Assembly: GCF_000522985.1 (NCBI RefSeq)
Contig: NZ_CP007129.1
Location: 744,001 to 808,000, forward strand
Reading direction: 5' to 3'
Source of the DNA: Gemmatirosa kalamazoonensis
GTDB lineage: Bacteria; Gemmatimonadota; Gemmatimonadetes; Gemmatimonadales; Gemmatimonadaceae
DNA: 64,000 nt
The notes under the pieces were generated by a model. The model saw only the letters and a program-made list of their open reading frames with translations. It searched no databases and was not told the DNA's origin. The position numbers were made by a program, and so were the translations under genes. Below, one piece after another: positions 11,438-20,364 of this stretch; position 1 is the first letter of the stretch; each line of letters starts with the position of its first letter.

Positions 11438-12727
11438 ATGACCGTGGTCGACGTGGGACCGGTCGCCGCCCCACCGGCCGGCGCGACGCTCGCGGAGCGC
11501 TACGCCGCCGTGCGCGCGCAGACCGAAGCGCTGTGCGCGCCGCTGGAGACGGAGGACTACGTCGTCAGCACGATGACCGACGTGAGCCCGACGAAGTGGC
11601 ACCTCGCGCACACGAGCTGGTTCTTCGAGACGTTCGTGCTCGCACCGAACGACGACGCGTACGTCTCGCCGAACCCGCGCTACGCGTTCCTGTTCAACTC
11701 GTACTACGTGCAGGCGGGCGAGCGGCACTGTCGCGCGAAACGCGGCATCGTCACCCGCCCCACGGTGGCCGAGGTGTTCGCCTATCGCGCGCACGTCGAT
11801 GCCGCGATGCACCGCCTACTCGCCGAGGTCGGCGACGACGCGTCGCATCCGGCGTACGGCGTGATCGAGCTCGGGCTGCACCACGAGCAGCAGCATCAGG
11901 AGCTGCTCGTCACCGACATCAAGCACGTCTTCTGGATGAACCCCTTGCGCCCCGCGTATCTCCCGCGGGTGCCGGAGCGCGCCGCGGCGGCGCCGCTCCG
12001 TTGGGCATCGTTCGACGAGGGCGTGCACCACGTCGGCTTCGCCGGGCCCGGCTTCTCGTTCGACAACGAGACGCCCGCGCACCGCGTGCTCGTCGGCGCG
12101 TTCCGTCTCGCGTCGCGATGCGTGACGAACGGCGAGTGGCTCGCGTTCGTCGACGACGGTGGCTACCGCAAGCCCGAGCTGTGGCTGTCGAACGGGTGGG
12201 CCACGGTGCAGGAGCGCCGCTGGGAGGCGCCGCTGTACTGGGAGCGCACGCCCGACGGCTGGACCGAGTTCACGCTCGCCGGCACCGCGCCGCTCGCCCT
12301 CGCGGAGCCGGCGTGCCACGTGAGCTACTACGAGGCGGACGCGTTCGCGCGGTGGGCGGGCCATCGCCTGCCGACGGAGGCGGAGTGGGAGGTCGCGGCC
12401 GAGCGCGTGCCGGTCGACGGCCGCTTCGTCGACGCGCGCCGCTTCCATCCCGGGCCGGCGCCGAGCGTGCCTAACGACGTCGGGCTCGCGCAGCTCTACG
12501 GCGACGTGTGGCAGTGGACGGGGAGCGCGTACGTGGCGTACCCGGGGTTCCGACCGTCGCCCGGCGCGATCGGCGAGTACAACGGCAAGTTCATGTGCGA
12601 CCAGTGGGTGCTGCGCGGCGCGTCGTGCGCCACGCCGCGGTCGCACGCGCGGCGCACGTACCGCAACTTCTTCCCGTCGGACGCGCGGTGGCAGTTCACC
12701 GGCGTGCGACTCGCGGGGGAGCCGTGA
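11438..12727 (+). CDS. egtB: Ergothioneine biosynthesis sulfoxide synthase EgtB
   Basis: 429 residues, the usual EgtB length. The N-terminal DinB-like domain provides the three-histidine iron site: PTKWHLAHTSWFFE at about 48-61 and LGLHHEQQHQELL at about 145-157. The C-terminal formylglycine-generating-enzyme-like domain ends in RGASCATPRSHARRTYRNFF and GVRLAG. EgtB uses O2 and iron to join a thiol donor to N-alpha-trimethylhistidine. Whether it uses gamma-glutamylcysteine or cysteine cannot be read from sequence alone. Its TGA overlaps the GTG of egtD, giving the minimal egtB-egtD unit; egtC and egtE are not in the window. Confidence 0.96.
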   Translation: MTVVDVGPVAAPPAGATLAERYAAVRAQTEALCAPLETEDYVVSTMTDVSPTKWHLAHTSWFFETFVLAPNDDAYVSPNPRYAFLFNSYYVQAGERHCRAKRGIVTRPTVAEVFAYRAHVDAAMHRLLAEVGDDASHPAYGVIELGLHHEQQHQELLVTDIKHVFWMNPLRPAYLPRVPERAAAAPLRWASFDEGVHHVGFAGPGFSFDNETPAHRVLVGAFRLASRCVTNGEWLAFVDDGGYRKPELWLSNGWATVQERRWEAPLYWERTPDGWTEFTLAGTAPLALAEPACHVSYYEADAFARWAGHRLPTEAEWEVAAERVPVDGRFVDARRFHPGPAPSVPNDVGLAQLYGDVWQWTGSAYVAYPGFRPSPGAIGEYNGKFMCDQWVLRGASCATPRSHARRTYRNFFPSDARWQFTGVRLAGEP

Positions 12728-13683
12728 CCGCGCCGCTCGCCCGTCCACTCGGCGACGACCCGGTGCTCGTCGAGATCCTCGCCGGCCTGCGCGGCTCGCC
12801 GAAGACGCTCCCACCGAAGCTGTTCTACGATGCCGCGGGCGCGGAGCTGTTCGAGCGGATCTGCGAGCTGGACGAGTACTACCTCACGCGCACCGAGCTC
12901 ACGATCCTGCGCCGCCACGTCGGCGAGATCGCGGCGCTCGCGGGACCGCGCGCGGCGCTCGTCGAGTACGGCAGCGGCGCCGGCGTGAAAGTGCGTCTGC
13001 TGCTCGACGCGATGGAGGATCCCGCAGCCTACGTGCCGATCGACATCTCGCGCGAGCAGCTCGCGCGCGTCGCCAGCGAGCTCGCGGCCGAGTACCGGAC
13101 CGTGCCGATCCTGCCGGTGTGCGCCGACTACACGGCGCCGGTCGTCATCCCCGACCTGCCGCAGCGCGCGCGGCGCGTCGCGTTCTTTCCCGGCTCCACG
13201 ATCGGCAACTTCCACCCGCCGGAAGCGACGGCGTTCCTCCGCCGCGTGCGCCGCACGCTCGGCCGCGACGGGCTGCTGATCCTCGGCGTCGACCGTCGCA
13301 AGGACGCCGCGACGCTGCATGCTGCGTATGACGACGCGCAGGGCGTCACCGCGGCGTTCAACCGCAACATGCTCGCACGGCTGAACCGCGAGTACGGCGC
13401 CGACTTCGATCTCGCGCGCTTCCGCCACCGCGCGGTGTGGAACGACGAGGCGAGCCGCGTGGAAATGCACCTCGTGAGCACGGCCGACCAGTGCGTGCAC
13501 GTCGCGGGGCAGACGTTCCACTTCGCGCGCGGCGAGACGCTGTGGACGGAGAGCTCGTACAAGTACGATCGACAGCGGCTGGACGCGCTGGCGTCGGGCG
13601 CGGGGTTCTCGGTCGCGCGGCTGTGGACGGATGAGGGAGAGCGGTTCTGGGTCGCGGCGCTGGAGGTGCGGCCCGACGTCTGA
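12724..13683 (+). CDS. egtD: L-histidine N-alpha-methyltransferase EgtD
   Basis: 319-residue SAM-dependent methyltransferase that trimethylates histidine in the first step of ergothioneine synthesis. Recognisable blocks are the N-terminal KTLPPKLFYDAAGAELFE and ICELDEYYLTRTE, the SAM-binding LVEYGSGAGVK (about 79-89), FFPGSTIGNF and the substrate-pocket LNREYGADFDLARFRH. The GTG start at 12724 overlaps the egtB stop (GTGA). Length and all key blocks are intact. Confidence 0.96.
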   Translation: MTAPLARPLGDDPVLVEILAGLRGSPKTLPPKLFYDAAGAELFERICELDEYYLTRTELTILRRHVGEIAALAGPRAALVEYGSGAGVKVRLLLDAMEDPAAYVPIDISREQLARVASELAAEYRTVPILPVCADYTAPVVIPDLPQRARRVAFFPGSTIGNFHPPEATAFLRRVRRTLGRDGLLILGVDRRKDAATLHAAYDDAQGVTAAFNRNMLARLNREYGADFDLARFRHRAVWNDEASRVEMHLVSTADQCVHVAGQTFHFARGETLWTESSYKYDRQRLDALASGAGFSVARLWTDEGERFWVAALEVRPDV

Positions 13684-13718
13684 GGGTGCACCTTCATCTC
13701 ACCCCGCCGCATACCAGC

Positions 13719-15230
13719 ATGCGACTGCACCGGCTCGCGTTTCTACTCGCGCTCCCGTTCACCGCCGCCGCTCAACGTCCGGATCCCCTGCACGGCTTCG
13801 ACGCCTACGCCGAGCAGGCGCGCAAGGAGTGGCGCGTGCCGGGCATGGCGGTCGTCGTCGTGAAGGACGACAGCGTGGTGTTCATGAAGGGCTTCGGCGT
13901 GCGCGAGCTCGGGAAGCCCGACTCCGTCGGCGTGCACACGCGCTTCGGCAACATGTCGACGACGAAGGCGTTCACCGCGATGCTCGTCGCGATGCTCGCC
14001 GACAGCGGCCTGCTGCGGTTCGACGACCCGGTCGCCGCGTACGTGCCCGATCTCCGGCTCGCCGACCCGTACGTGACGCGCGAGCTCACCGTGCGCGACC
14101 TGCTCACGCATCGACTCGGCTTCCCGGATCCGTACTACCTCTGGGACAACACCACGCTCGGCTTCGACGAGATCGTGCGCCGACTGCGGCTGGTGCCCGT
14201 CGCGTCGAGCTTCCGATCGCGCTTCGCGTACAACAACGTCGGCTATGGGCTCGCCGGCACCATCGCGGGGCGCGCGGGGGGGACCACGTGGCAGACGCTG
14301 CTCCGTCGGCGGATCCTCGGCCCGTTAGGCATGACCGAGACCGCCGTCGATGGCGCGGAGCTCGCCGCGTCCGGCGTGACCGACGTGACGGCGCCGCACG
14401 GGATCGTGCGCGACACGGTGCGCGTGCTCCCCGCCTCCGCGGCGGTCATCGACCCCGTGGCACCGGCGGGATCGATGTTCTCGACGGCGTCGGACATGGG
14501 GCGCTGGCTTCGCTTCCTGCTCGACTCGGCACGCGTGAACGGCCGCCGCCTCGTGAGCGCCGAGAGGTTCGCGGAGCTGTTCACGGCGCAGCAGATCGTC
14601 CCACCCGAGGAGTTCTATCCCACGATGCGCCTCACGCGGCCGCACGTCGCCGCGTACGGCATGGGATGGTTCCTCGAGGACTACCGCGGCGAGTTCGTCG
14701 CGTTCCACACCGGCAGCATCGAGGGACGCTCGGCGATCGTGGGGCTCATCCCCGACCGGCGGCTCGGCGTCGCGGTGTTCACGAACCTCGACCACGCCGA
14801 GGTGCGCCACGCGCTCATGTACACCGTGTTCGACCGCTACCTGCCGGCGCAGGCGCGGCCGCACGACTGGAGCGCGGAGCTGCGCACGCTCTACCGCGCG
14901 ATCGCCGACAGCGCGACGCAGCGGCGACGCGACCGCGACGCGAAGCGCGTGACCGGCACGCGTCCGTCGCTCCCGCTCGATCGCTACGCGGGCACCTATG
15001 CCGACAGCCTGTTCGGCATCGCCACCGTGACGCGCGACGGCGACCACCTGACCCTGCAGGTCGGCACGCAGACCGGCACGCTGGAGCACTGGCAGTACGA
15101 CGTGTTCCGCGTGCACTGGCGCGACCCGTTCCTCGGCACCGACGACGTCGCGTTCGCGCTCGATCCGGACGGAGTGGTCGGGGCGCTGCGGTTCGTGGAC
15201 GCGCCTAACCGATATCAGAGAAGTCGATGA
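13719..15230 (+). CDS. Exported serine hydrolase, class C beta-lactamase fold
   Basis: 503-residue protein with a signal peptide beginning MRLHRLAFLLALPFTAAA, the reason for choosing ATG 13719 rather than 13686. The serine beta-lactamase/penicillin-binding fold is marked by STTK (about 79-82, catalytic Ser and Lys), YNNVGYGLAG (YxN tyrosine motif) and FHTGSIEGR (HxG motif). A C-terminal beta domain of the DUF3471 type follows (about 420-500). Such enzymes are D-amino-acid amidases, esterases or peptidases; the sequence does not decide. It follows egtD by 35 bases but is probably functionally unrelated. It ends immediately at the family B repeat. Confidence 0.88.
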   Translation: MRLHRLAFLLALPFTAAAQRPDPLHGFDAYAEQARKEWRVPGMAVVVVKDDSVVFMKGFGVRELGKPDSVGVHTRFGNMSTTKAFTAMLVAMLADSGLLRFDDPVAAYVPDLRLADPYVTRELTVRDLLTHRLGFPDPYYLWDNTTLGFDEIVRRLRLVPVASSFRSRFAYNNVGYGLAGTIAGRAGGTTWQTLLRRRILGPLGMTETAVDGAELAASGVTDVTAPHGIVRDTVRVLPASAAVIDPVAPAGSMFSTASDMGRWLRFLLDSARVNGRRLVSAERFAELFTAQQIVPPEEFYPTMRLTRPHVAAYGMGWFLEDYRGEFVAFHTGSIEGRSAIVGLIPDRRLGVAVFTNLDHAEVRHALMYTVFDRYLPAQARPHDWSAELRTLYRAIADSATQRRRDRDAKRVTGTRPSLPLDRYAGTYADSLFGIATVTRDGDHLTLQVGTQTGTLEHWQYDVFRVHWRDPFLGTDDVAFALDPDGVVGALRFVDAPNRYQRSR

Positions 15231-15421
15231 GGCGGCGCTGGAACGGCGGCGCTGGAACGGCGGCGCTGGAACGGCGGCGCTGGAACGGCGGCGCTGGTAA
15301 CGCGCGGTATCAGTGCCGTTCCAGCGCCGCCGCACCAGCGCCGAGGTATCAGCGCCGCCGCACCAGCGCCGCGGTATCAGCGCCGCCCCACCAGCGCCGA
15401 GGTATCAGCGCCGCCCCACCA
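15229..15421. repeat. GGCGCTGGAAC / GGTATCAGCGCC repeat cluster (family B)
   Basis: Five tandem copies of a 14-base unit containing GGCGGCGCTGGAAC (15231-15295) are followed by inverted, diverged units alternating GCACCAGCGCCG and GGTATCAGCGCC to 15421. The arms can form long hairpins. The same vocabulary recurs at 27400-27523. It separates two convergent genes. Confidence 0.88.
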
Positions 15422-15424
15422 GAA

Positions 15425-15793
15425 TCACGCCATGTCGGTATCCGGCAGCGCCGTCGGATGGCGCGGCTCGTAGATCCCGAGCTCCATCCCGCCCGGAAGC
15501 CGCAGCGCGGTGACGCGCCCCCATCCCTGATCCGTGATCGGCCGCGTGAACTCCACGCCCTTCGCGGTCAGCTCGCGCACGGTCGCGTCGACGTCGTCGC
15601 ACATGAAGTAGAGCTCGTGCGTGCCGTGGCCGCCGTCCTCCTCGGGATGGATGCCCAGCTCCGCCGGCGGCAGCGTGAAGATGAGCCATCCCTGGCCGGC
15701 GTCGACGTGCGACAGGCCGAGGACGTCGCGGAAGAACGCGCGCACGGCGTCGGCCTGCGGCGTGTAGATGAGAGCGTGCGTGCCGGTGATCAT
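15425..15793 (-). CDS. VOC (glyoxalase/bleomycin-resistance) family protein
   Basis: 122-residue single-domain VOC protein: ALIYTPQADAVRAFFRDVLGL start, GWLIFTLPPAELGIHP middle and a DVDATVRELTAKGVEF helix before the final strand (GGMELGIYEP). VOC proteins bind divalent metal through paired half-barrels; the reaction is unknown. Its ATG overlaps the TGA of the upstream serine hydrolase gene, so both are one transcript. Confidence 0.85.
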   Translation of the reverse strand: MITGTHALIYTPQADAVRAFFRDVLGLSHVDAGQGWLIFTLPPAELGIHPEEDGGHGTHELYFMCDDVDATVRELTAKGVEFTRPITDQGWGRVTALRLPGGMELGIYEPRHPTALPDTDMA

Positions 15794-17793
15794 CGCGTCG
15801 TGGGGGTGGAGTCCTGGCGCGCGAAGCGCACGTCGCGTACGCGGCCACTCGTCACGCGCAGCGCAGCCGGCCGCCCCGCGGCGTCGCGCTCCACGCGCAC
15901 CGTGGCGATCGGCCACGCGCCGGCGAACGCGTCGCGCCCGGTGACCGTGAGCGTGACGTCCGGGTTGTGGCGGCGCCGCACGACGAGCGTCGTGCCGTCG
16001 GCGACGAGGTCGAGCGCGGCGTCGACCTCGGGGCTGTAGTAGCGGCCCGCGAGCGCGCCGATGTCGGCGGCGCTCGCGACGTACGGCGCGCGCCGTGTGA
16101 GCAGCAGCGTGCTGCCGTTCTGCGCGAGCCGCATCGTGTCGACGCCCGCCGCGCGGCGCAGGAACGTGAGCGTGGCGCCGACGTCCGCCACGTCGAACGT
16201 GGAGTCCGACGTCGCGCGCAGCACGCGCCGCTGCCCGCCGCGCGACTGCCCGACGAGTCGTTCGCCGTCGCGCGACACGGTGATCGCGAGCCCGTCCGCC
16301 GCCGCGAACTCGCCGACGAGCGCGTCGAGCCGCGCCCGATCGATCGTGATCGTCGGCGTCGACGTGTTGGACGCCGCGACCGCGCGCACCGGCGGACGTG
16401 CCGGGGCCGCGAACGCGTCGCCGAGGAACGCGTCGGCCACCTGCTGCGCCACGCCCGTCGGGTCGAACGTGCCGAGGTTGCTGAGCACGACCACCCCGGC
16501 GTCGATGTCGGGCAGGAACATGACGTAGCTGCGGAAGCCGGCGTCCGCGCCGCCGTGCTCGATACGACGCTGCCCGCGGTACGAGTCGACGGCGATGCCG
16601 AGCGCGTACGGCAGCGTGTCGCCCGACGTGCGCACGCCGCGCGTGAGGAGCATCTCGCGCGCCGCGGCGCCGCCTAACGCACCGGTGTGGAGGTTCTCGA
16701 GCCACCGCGCGAGATCCTCGACCGTCGTGAACAGGCTCGTCGCGCCGGCGTTCGCGTAGCTCAGTACCGCGTTCTGGTAGCCGCCGCTGGGGCCCGGCGC
16801 GTACGAGTACGCGCGCCCGGGGACGATCTCCTGGTGGTCCATGTGCACGCGCGTGTCGCGCATGCCGAGCGGCTCGAACACGCGCTCGCGCATGAACTCC
16901 GGGAACGGCTTGCCCCCGACGCGCTCGACGACCTTCGACAGCAGCATGAACCCGCTGTTCGAGTACAGGTACTCCGCGCCGGGCGTGAAGTTGAGCGCGT
17001 GCTGGCGCGTCACGAGGCGGAACAGGTCGTCCTGGGTGATGACGTCGTCCATGCGACCACCGGACATCCCCCACAGATCCCACTGGTCGCGGATGCCGCT
17101 CGTGTGGTTCAGCAGATGCCGCAGCGTGATCGTCGTGCCGTACTCGGGCAGCTCGGGGATGTACTTGTGCACGTCGTCGTCGAGCGAGAGCTTGCCGTCG
17201 CGCGCGAGCAGCACGATGGCGAACGCCGTGAACTGCTTCGACACCGACGCGACGTGGAACGGCGTGCGCGGCGTGATCGGCGCGGGGAACTCGAGCGACG
17301 CGCGGCCGTAGCCCTTCTCGAACACGAGCTTCCCGCCGCGCAGCACGCCGATCGCGGCGCCGGGGCCGTCGGCGTCGTACTGCGACATCAGCTGGTCCAC
17401 CTTCCCCACCGCATCGGTGGCGAGGCGGTCGACGCGGCGGAGGTGCAGCGCGTAGTCGCCGCCGCTGTCGGCTCGGAACGCCGCGACGCGGATGCGATAC
17501 GTCCCCGCCCGCTCCGCTGTGAAGGCGAACTTCTCGGGCCCCCGCGCAGGACCGTCGAACTGCCGCAGCTCGCGTCCGGCGGAATCGAGGATCGTGACGA
17601 CGACGTCGAGGCCTCGCTGATCGACGTCCCCTTGCACGAGCGCGGGCGCGGCGATCGGCAGCGTGAACTCGTCTCGCCCGCCCGGACCGAGCGTCCGCTC
17701 GACGGTCGCGCCGCGCGACAGCGGCGTTGTCGGTTGTGCGGCGAGCTGCGTGCCTAACGCGAGCGCGACGACGAAGGCGCGGTGCGGCTTCAT
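15790..17793 (-). CDS. Exported serine hydrolase with N-terminal PPC-like domain
   Basis: 667 residues. A signal peptide (MKPHRAFVVALALGTQLAAQ) is followed by a beta-sandwich resembling the bacterial pre-peptidase C-terminal domain (about 35-120; GTYRIRVAAF, GDYALHL). The class C beta-lactamase fold then shows SVSKQF (about 182-187), YSNSGFMLL and a HGG motif (RIEHGGADAGF), with a C-terminal DUF3471-like beta domain. Probably a periplasmic or secreted peptidase/esterase. The 20 codons upstream of ATG 17793 are ignored because the signal peptide starts there. Two Leu-Gly (TTA GGC) copies of the octamer are inside. Confidence 0.87.
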   Translation of the reverse strand: MKPHRAFVVALALGTQLAAQPTTPLSRGATVERTLGPGGRDEFTLPIAAPALVQGDVDQRGLDVVVTILDSAGRELRQFDGPARGPEKFAFTAERAGTYRIRVAAFRADSGGDYALHLRRVDRLATDAVGKVDQLMSQYDADGPGAAIGVLRGGKLVFEKGYGRASLEFPAPITPRTPFHVASVSKQFTAFAIVLLARDGKLSLDDDVHKYIPELPEYGTTITLRHLLNHTSGIRDQWDLWGMSGGRMDDVITQDDLFRLVTRQHALNFTPGAEYLYSNSGFMLLSKVVERVGGKPFPEFMRERVFEPLGMRDTRVHMDHQEIVPGRAYSYAPGPSGGYQNAVLSYANAGATSLFTTVEDLARWLENLHTGALGGAAAREMLLTRGVRTSGDTLPYALGIAVDSYRGQRRIEHGGADAGFRSYVMFLPDIDAGVVVLSNLGTFDPTGVAQQVADAFLGDAFAAPARPPVRAVAASNTSTPTITIDRARLDALVGEFAAADGLAITVSRDGERLVGQSRGGQRRVLRATSDSTFDVADVGATLTFLRRAAGVDTMRLAQNGSTLLLTRRAPYVASAADIGALAGRYYSPEVDAALDLVADGTTLVVRRRHNPDVTLTVTGRDAFAGAWPIATVRVERDAAGRPAALRVTSGRVRDVRFARQDSTPTTR

Positions 17794-17881
17794 GGCAGGC
17801 GAGGCTGGGGTGAGACGGCCCGCTACGATACCGGCCCGTGCGACCGACGGCAACTCGGCGCGGAGTACGCATCATGCGGGG

Positions 17882-18010
17882 CTCCACGTACGAGTTTCTG
17901 CAGGACTGAAGAGGGACTGAAGGAGGACTGAAGAACGACCAACGACAACTTGTTCGTTGTTTGGTCCTCCTTCAGTCCTTCTTCAGTCCCACGAGCACAC
18001 GTACGTGGAG
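17882..18010. repeat. Long imperfect inverted repeat with GGACTGAAG direct repeats
   Basis: CTCCACGTACGAG at the left end pairs with CACACGTACGTGGAG at the right end. Inside, three GGACTGAAG-like units face CTTCAGTCC units, and the centre is CGACAACTTGTTCGTTG. The whole 129 bases can fold into one extended hairpin. It lies between two leftward genes, upstream of the hydrolase at 17793. Confidence 0.85.
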
Positions 18011-18026
18011 TCCAGACTGGCGCGGC

Positions 18027-18353
18027 TCAGCTGATGATCGTGCCTAGCCCGATCGCCACGACCCCCGCGCCGAGCGCGAGCGCCGCGACGACGCCGAGCG
18101 TGGCGGCGGCCGCGCGGAGCGTACGGTTGCCCGCGCGGTCGGCGATCCCCCACAGGCCGAACGCGACGAAGCAGAGCGCGGCGCTCAGCAACAGGACCCA
18201 CGCGGTCGGTCGCCAGAACAGCGCGGCCGCAGCGACGAGCACGCCGACGCCGACGTCGAGGGCGAGGCGGAGGTCGGAGGCTCGGCGGGCGCGGGCGGCG
18301 AGCAGCTCGGGGAGCGTCGCGTCGGCTGCCGGCGGAAGCGCGGAGTCGTTCAT
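18027..18353 (-). CDS. Small membrane protein, three predicted helices
   Basis: 108 residues. A short polar N-terminus rich in Ala/Arg precedes three hydrophobic stretches (about 32-46, 48-68 and 82-106). No family recognised. ATG 18353 is the only reasonable start. Upstream is the divergent Rieske gene; downstream is the palindrome at 17882-18010. Codon use matches its neighbours. Confidence 0.65.
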   Translation of the reverse strand: MNDSALPPAADATLPELLAARARRASDLRLALDVGVGVLVAAAALFWRPTAWVLLLSAALCFVAFGLWGIADRAGNRTLRAAAATLGVVAALALGAGVVAIGLGTIIS

Positions 18354-18453
18354 GGGTCCGTCTCCGAGAGTGGCGTGCGTGGGCTCATAACCTTCGCAAC
18401 CCGACGCGCGCGCGGAAGGTCACGCGCGCCGGGGCCGGCGGTAAGTTTGTCGC

Positions 18454-19533
18454 ATGCCCCTCGTCTTCCCGTTCGACCCGCGCATCGAGCGCGCCGCGAC
18501 GATCCCGGCGCGACTGTACAACGATCCCGTCTACCTCGAGCTCGAGCGCGAGCGCGTGTTCGCGCACACGTGGCAGCTCGTCGGCCGCGCCGAGCAGGTG
18601 GCGGAGCACGGGCAGTACTTCACGGCGGAGGTGGGGAACGACTCCATCGTCGTCGTGCGCGACGGCGACGCGCTGCGCGCCTACCACAACGTGTGCCTGC
18701 ACCGCGCCGGCCCGGTCGCGCAGGGCTGCGGGCGGCGCAACACGCTGCAGTGCCGCTACCACGGCTGGACGTACGCGCTCGACGGCACGCTGAAGCGCGC
18801 GCCCGAGATGGACGGCGTCGAGGGGTTCCGGCCGGAGGAGATGCGGCTCGTCCCGGTGCAGGTCGCGCGGTGGGGCCCGCTCGTGTTCGCGAACCTCGAC
18901 GGCAAGGCGCCGCCGTTAGGCGAGGTGCTCGAGGACGTGCCGGCGCGCGTCGCGCCGTTCCGCTGCGAGGAGATGCGCTACGTCACGCGGAAGCACTGGG
19001 ACATCGCGTGCAACTGGAAGGTCTACGTCGACAACTACCTCGAGGGCTATCACCTCCCCGTCGTGCATCCGGGGCTGCACAAGGAGCTCGACTACGACAA
19101 CTACAAGGTCGAGCCGCATCGCTACTTCTCGATCCAGCACGCGCCGCTGCGGCCCGTGCACGGCGGACAGCCCGACCGCAAGTACGACCCGGCGGCGACG
19201 GACGTGCCCGAGGCGGTGTACGTGTGGCTGTTCCCGAACGTGATGCTGAACGTCTACATGGGGCAGATGCAGACGAACGTCGTGCTCCCGCTCGCGCACG
19301 ACCGCACGCGCGTCGTGTTCGAGTGGTTCGCCGCGGAGCCGCCGGCCGCGGACGATCCGACCTGGACGAAGCTCCTCGCGTTCAGCGACGAGATCCAGGA
19401 CGAGGACATCGAGATCTGCGAGGCGGTGCAGCGCAACCTGCGCTCACGCATCTACGACCGCGGCCGGTACTCGGCGGCGCGGGAGAACGGCGTGCATCAC
19501 TTTCACGGGCTGCTGCACGAGTTTCTCACCTGA
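18454..19533 (+). CDS. Rieske aromatic-ring-hydroxylating-type oxygenase, alpha subunit
   Basis: 359-residue oxygenase subunit. The Rieske [2Fe-2S] ligands are seen as CLHR then CRYHGW (Cys-X-His...Cys-X2-His, about 81-104). The mononuclear iron site is in NYLEGYHLPVVHPGL (about 194-208: Asp/Asn bridge, two His), with a distal acidic ligand expected near DEDIEICEAVQ. The length and the N-terminus starting directly with the Rieske region resemble choline-monooxygenase-like and quaternary-ammonium oxygenases more than large dioxygenases, but the substrate is unknown. No reductase or ferredoxin gene is adjacent. One TTA-GGC octamer copy is inside (18915). Confidence 0.9.
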   Translation: MPLVFPFDPRIERAATIPARLYNDPVYLELERERVFAHTWQLVGRAEQVAEHGQYFTAEVGNDSIVVVRDGDALRAYHNVCLHRAGPVAQGCGRRNTLQCRYHGWTYALDGTLKRAPEMDGVEGFRPEEMRLVPVQVARWGPLVFANLDGKAPPLGEVLEDVPARVAPFRCEEMRYVTRKHWDIACNWKVYVDNYLEGYHLPVVHPGLHKELDYDNYKVEPHRYFSIQHAPLRPVHGGQPDRKYDPAATDVPEAVYVWLFPNVMLNVYMGQMQTNVVLPLAHDRTRVVFEWFAAEPPAADDPTWTKLLAFSDEIQDEDIEICEAVQRNLRSRIYDRGRYSAARENGVHHFHGLLHEFLT

Positions 19534-19568
19534 AGGCCTGAACGGCGGGACGAACCACCGCGGGACGT

Positions 19569-19593
19569 CGTCTGGGTCTTTCGACCCAAGACG
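19569..19593 (+). terminator. Probable terminator hairpin after Rieske gene
   Basis: CGTCTGGGTC and GACCCAAGACG pair with one bulge around a TTT loop, 36 bases after the Rieske stop. There is no long T run, so it is at best an imperfect intrinsic terminator. Confidence 0.55.
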
Positions 19594-19661
19594 CGGGCGC
19601 GGGATCGGGCCAGCTTGTCGTCCGCTTCCCCCCCCCGCGCCCACGCCAACCCGCTGGTCCC

Positions 19662-20354
19662 ATGCGACGACTCGTCTCGCTCCTCGCCGCGGCGCTGCTG
19701 CTCGCCGCGCGCTCCACGCACGCCCAGGACGTCACGTTCGGCGGCTCCGTCGACGGCACCATCGGGTCGCCGTTCACGTTCTACAACTCGCCGATGCCGA
19801 ACCGGTATCAGCAGATGTACGTCGGGTCCCAGTTCCCGCAGCCGGTGTGGATCGACGCGGTCCGGTTCCAGAACACGCGGGCGGTCTCGTACGGCACCGC
19901 CGGCCCGATCGCGCCAGGCAATTACCTCGTGCGCTTCGCGATCACGGACCGCGCGGAGAACGGCCTCACCGCCGACTTCGACGCGAACGTGACCGGGTAC
20001 TCGGCCACGTTCTTCAGCGGCGCGATCGTCGGCAACACGCTGCGCATCGCCGGCGCGCCCTACCTGTTCGACCCGTCGCGCGGCAACCTGCTGCTCGACG
20101 TCACCGTGCTGTCGCAGGACTACGTGTCCTACTACGGCTTCGACTTCTCGCGGAGCACGACCGACGGCACGAGCCGCGTCTACAACAGCTCCGCGCTCCC
20201 CGGCGTCCCGTCCACCGTGCGGACCGACGCGCTCGGCCTGATCACGACGTTCGAGACGCGGCCGTACGTGACCACCCCCGAGCCGGCCACCCTCGCGCTT
20301 CTCGCCGGCGGGGTGGGACTGCTCGTCGTCGTCGCCCGGCGGCGGAGGGTCTGA
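19662..20354 (+). CDS. PEP-CTERM-sorted exported protein
   Basis: 230 residues. It has a signal peptide (MRRLVSLLAAALLLAARSTHA), a beta-rich middle of unknown family, and a C-terminal PEP-CTERM sorting signal: TPEPATLALLAGGVGLL followed by a basic tail RRRR. Such proteins are cleaved and processed by exosortase and are usually exported to the surface or extracellular matrix; no exosortase gene is in this window. A purine-poor upstream region leaves the ribosome site unclear. Confidence 0.88.
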   Translation: MRRLVSLLAAALLLAARSTHAQDVTFGGSVDGTIGSPFTFYNSPMPNRYQQMYVGSQFPQPVWIDAVRFQNTRAVSYGTAGPIAPGNYLVRFAITDRAENGLTADFDANVTGYSATFFSGAIVGNTLRIAGAPYLFDPSRGNLLLDVTVLSQDYVSYYGFDFSRSTTDGTSRVYNSSALPGVPSTVRTDALGLITTFETRPYVTTPEPATLALLAGGVGLLVVVARRRRV

Positions 20355-20364
20355 GCCCGGTTCG

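Noticed and set aside
15229-15421. CRISPR array
   Set aside because: The repeats are short, inverted and without unique spacers of constant size, and no cas genes are present.
18049-18056. Another copy of the octamer core
   Set aside because: The sequence there is GCCTAGCC, which does not match GCCTAAC.
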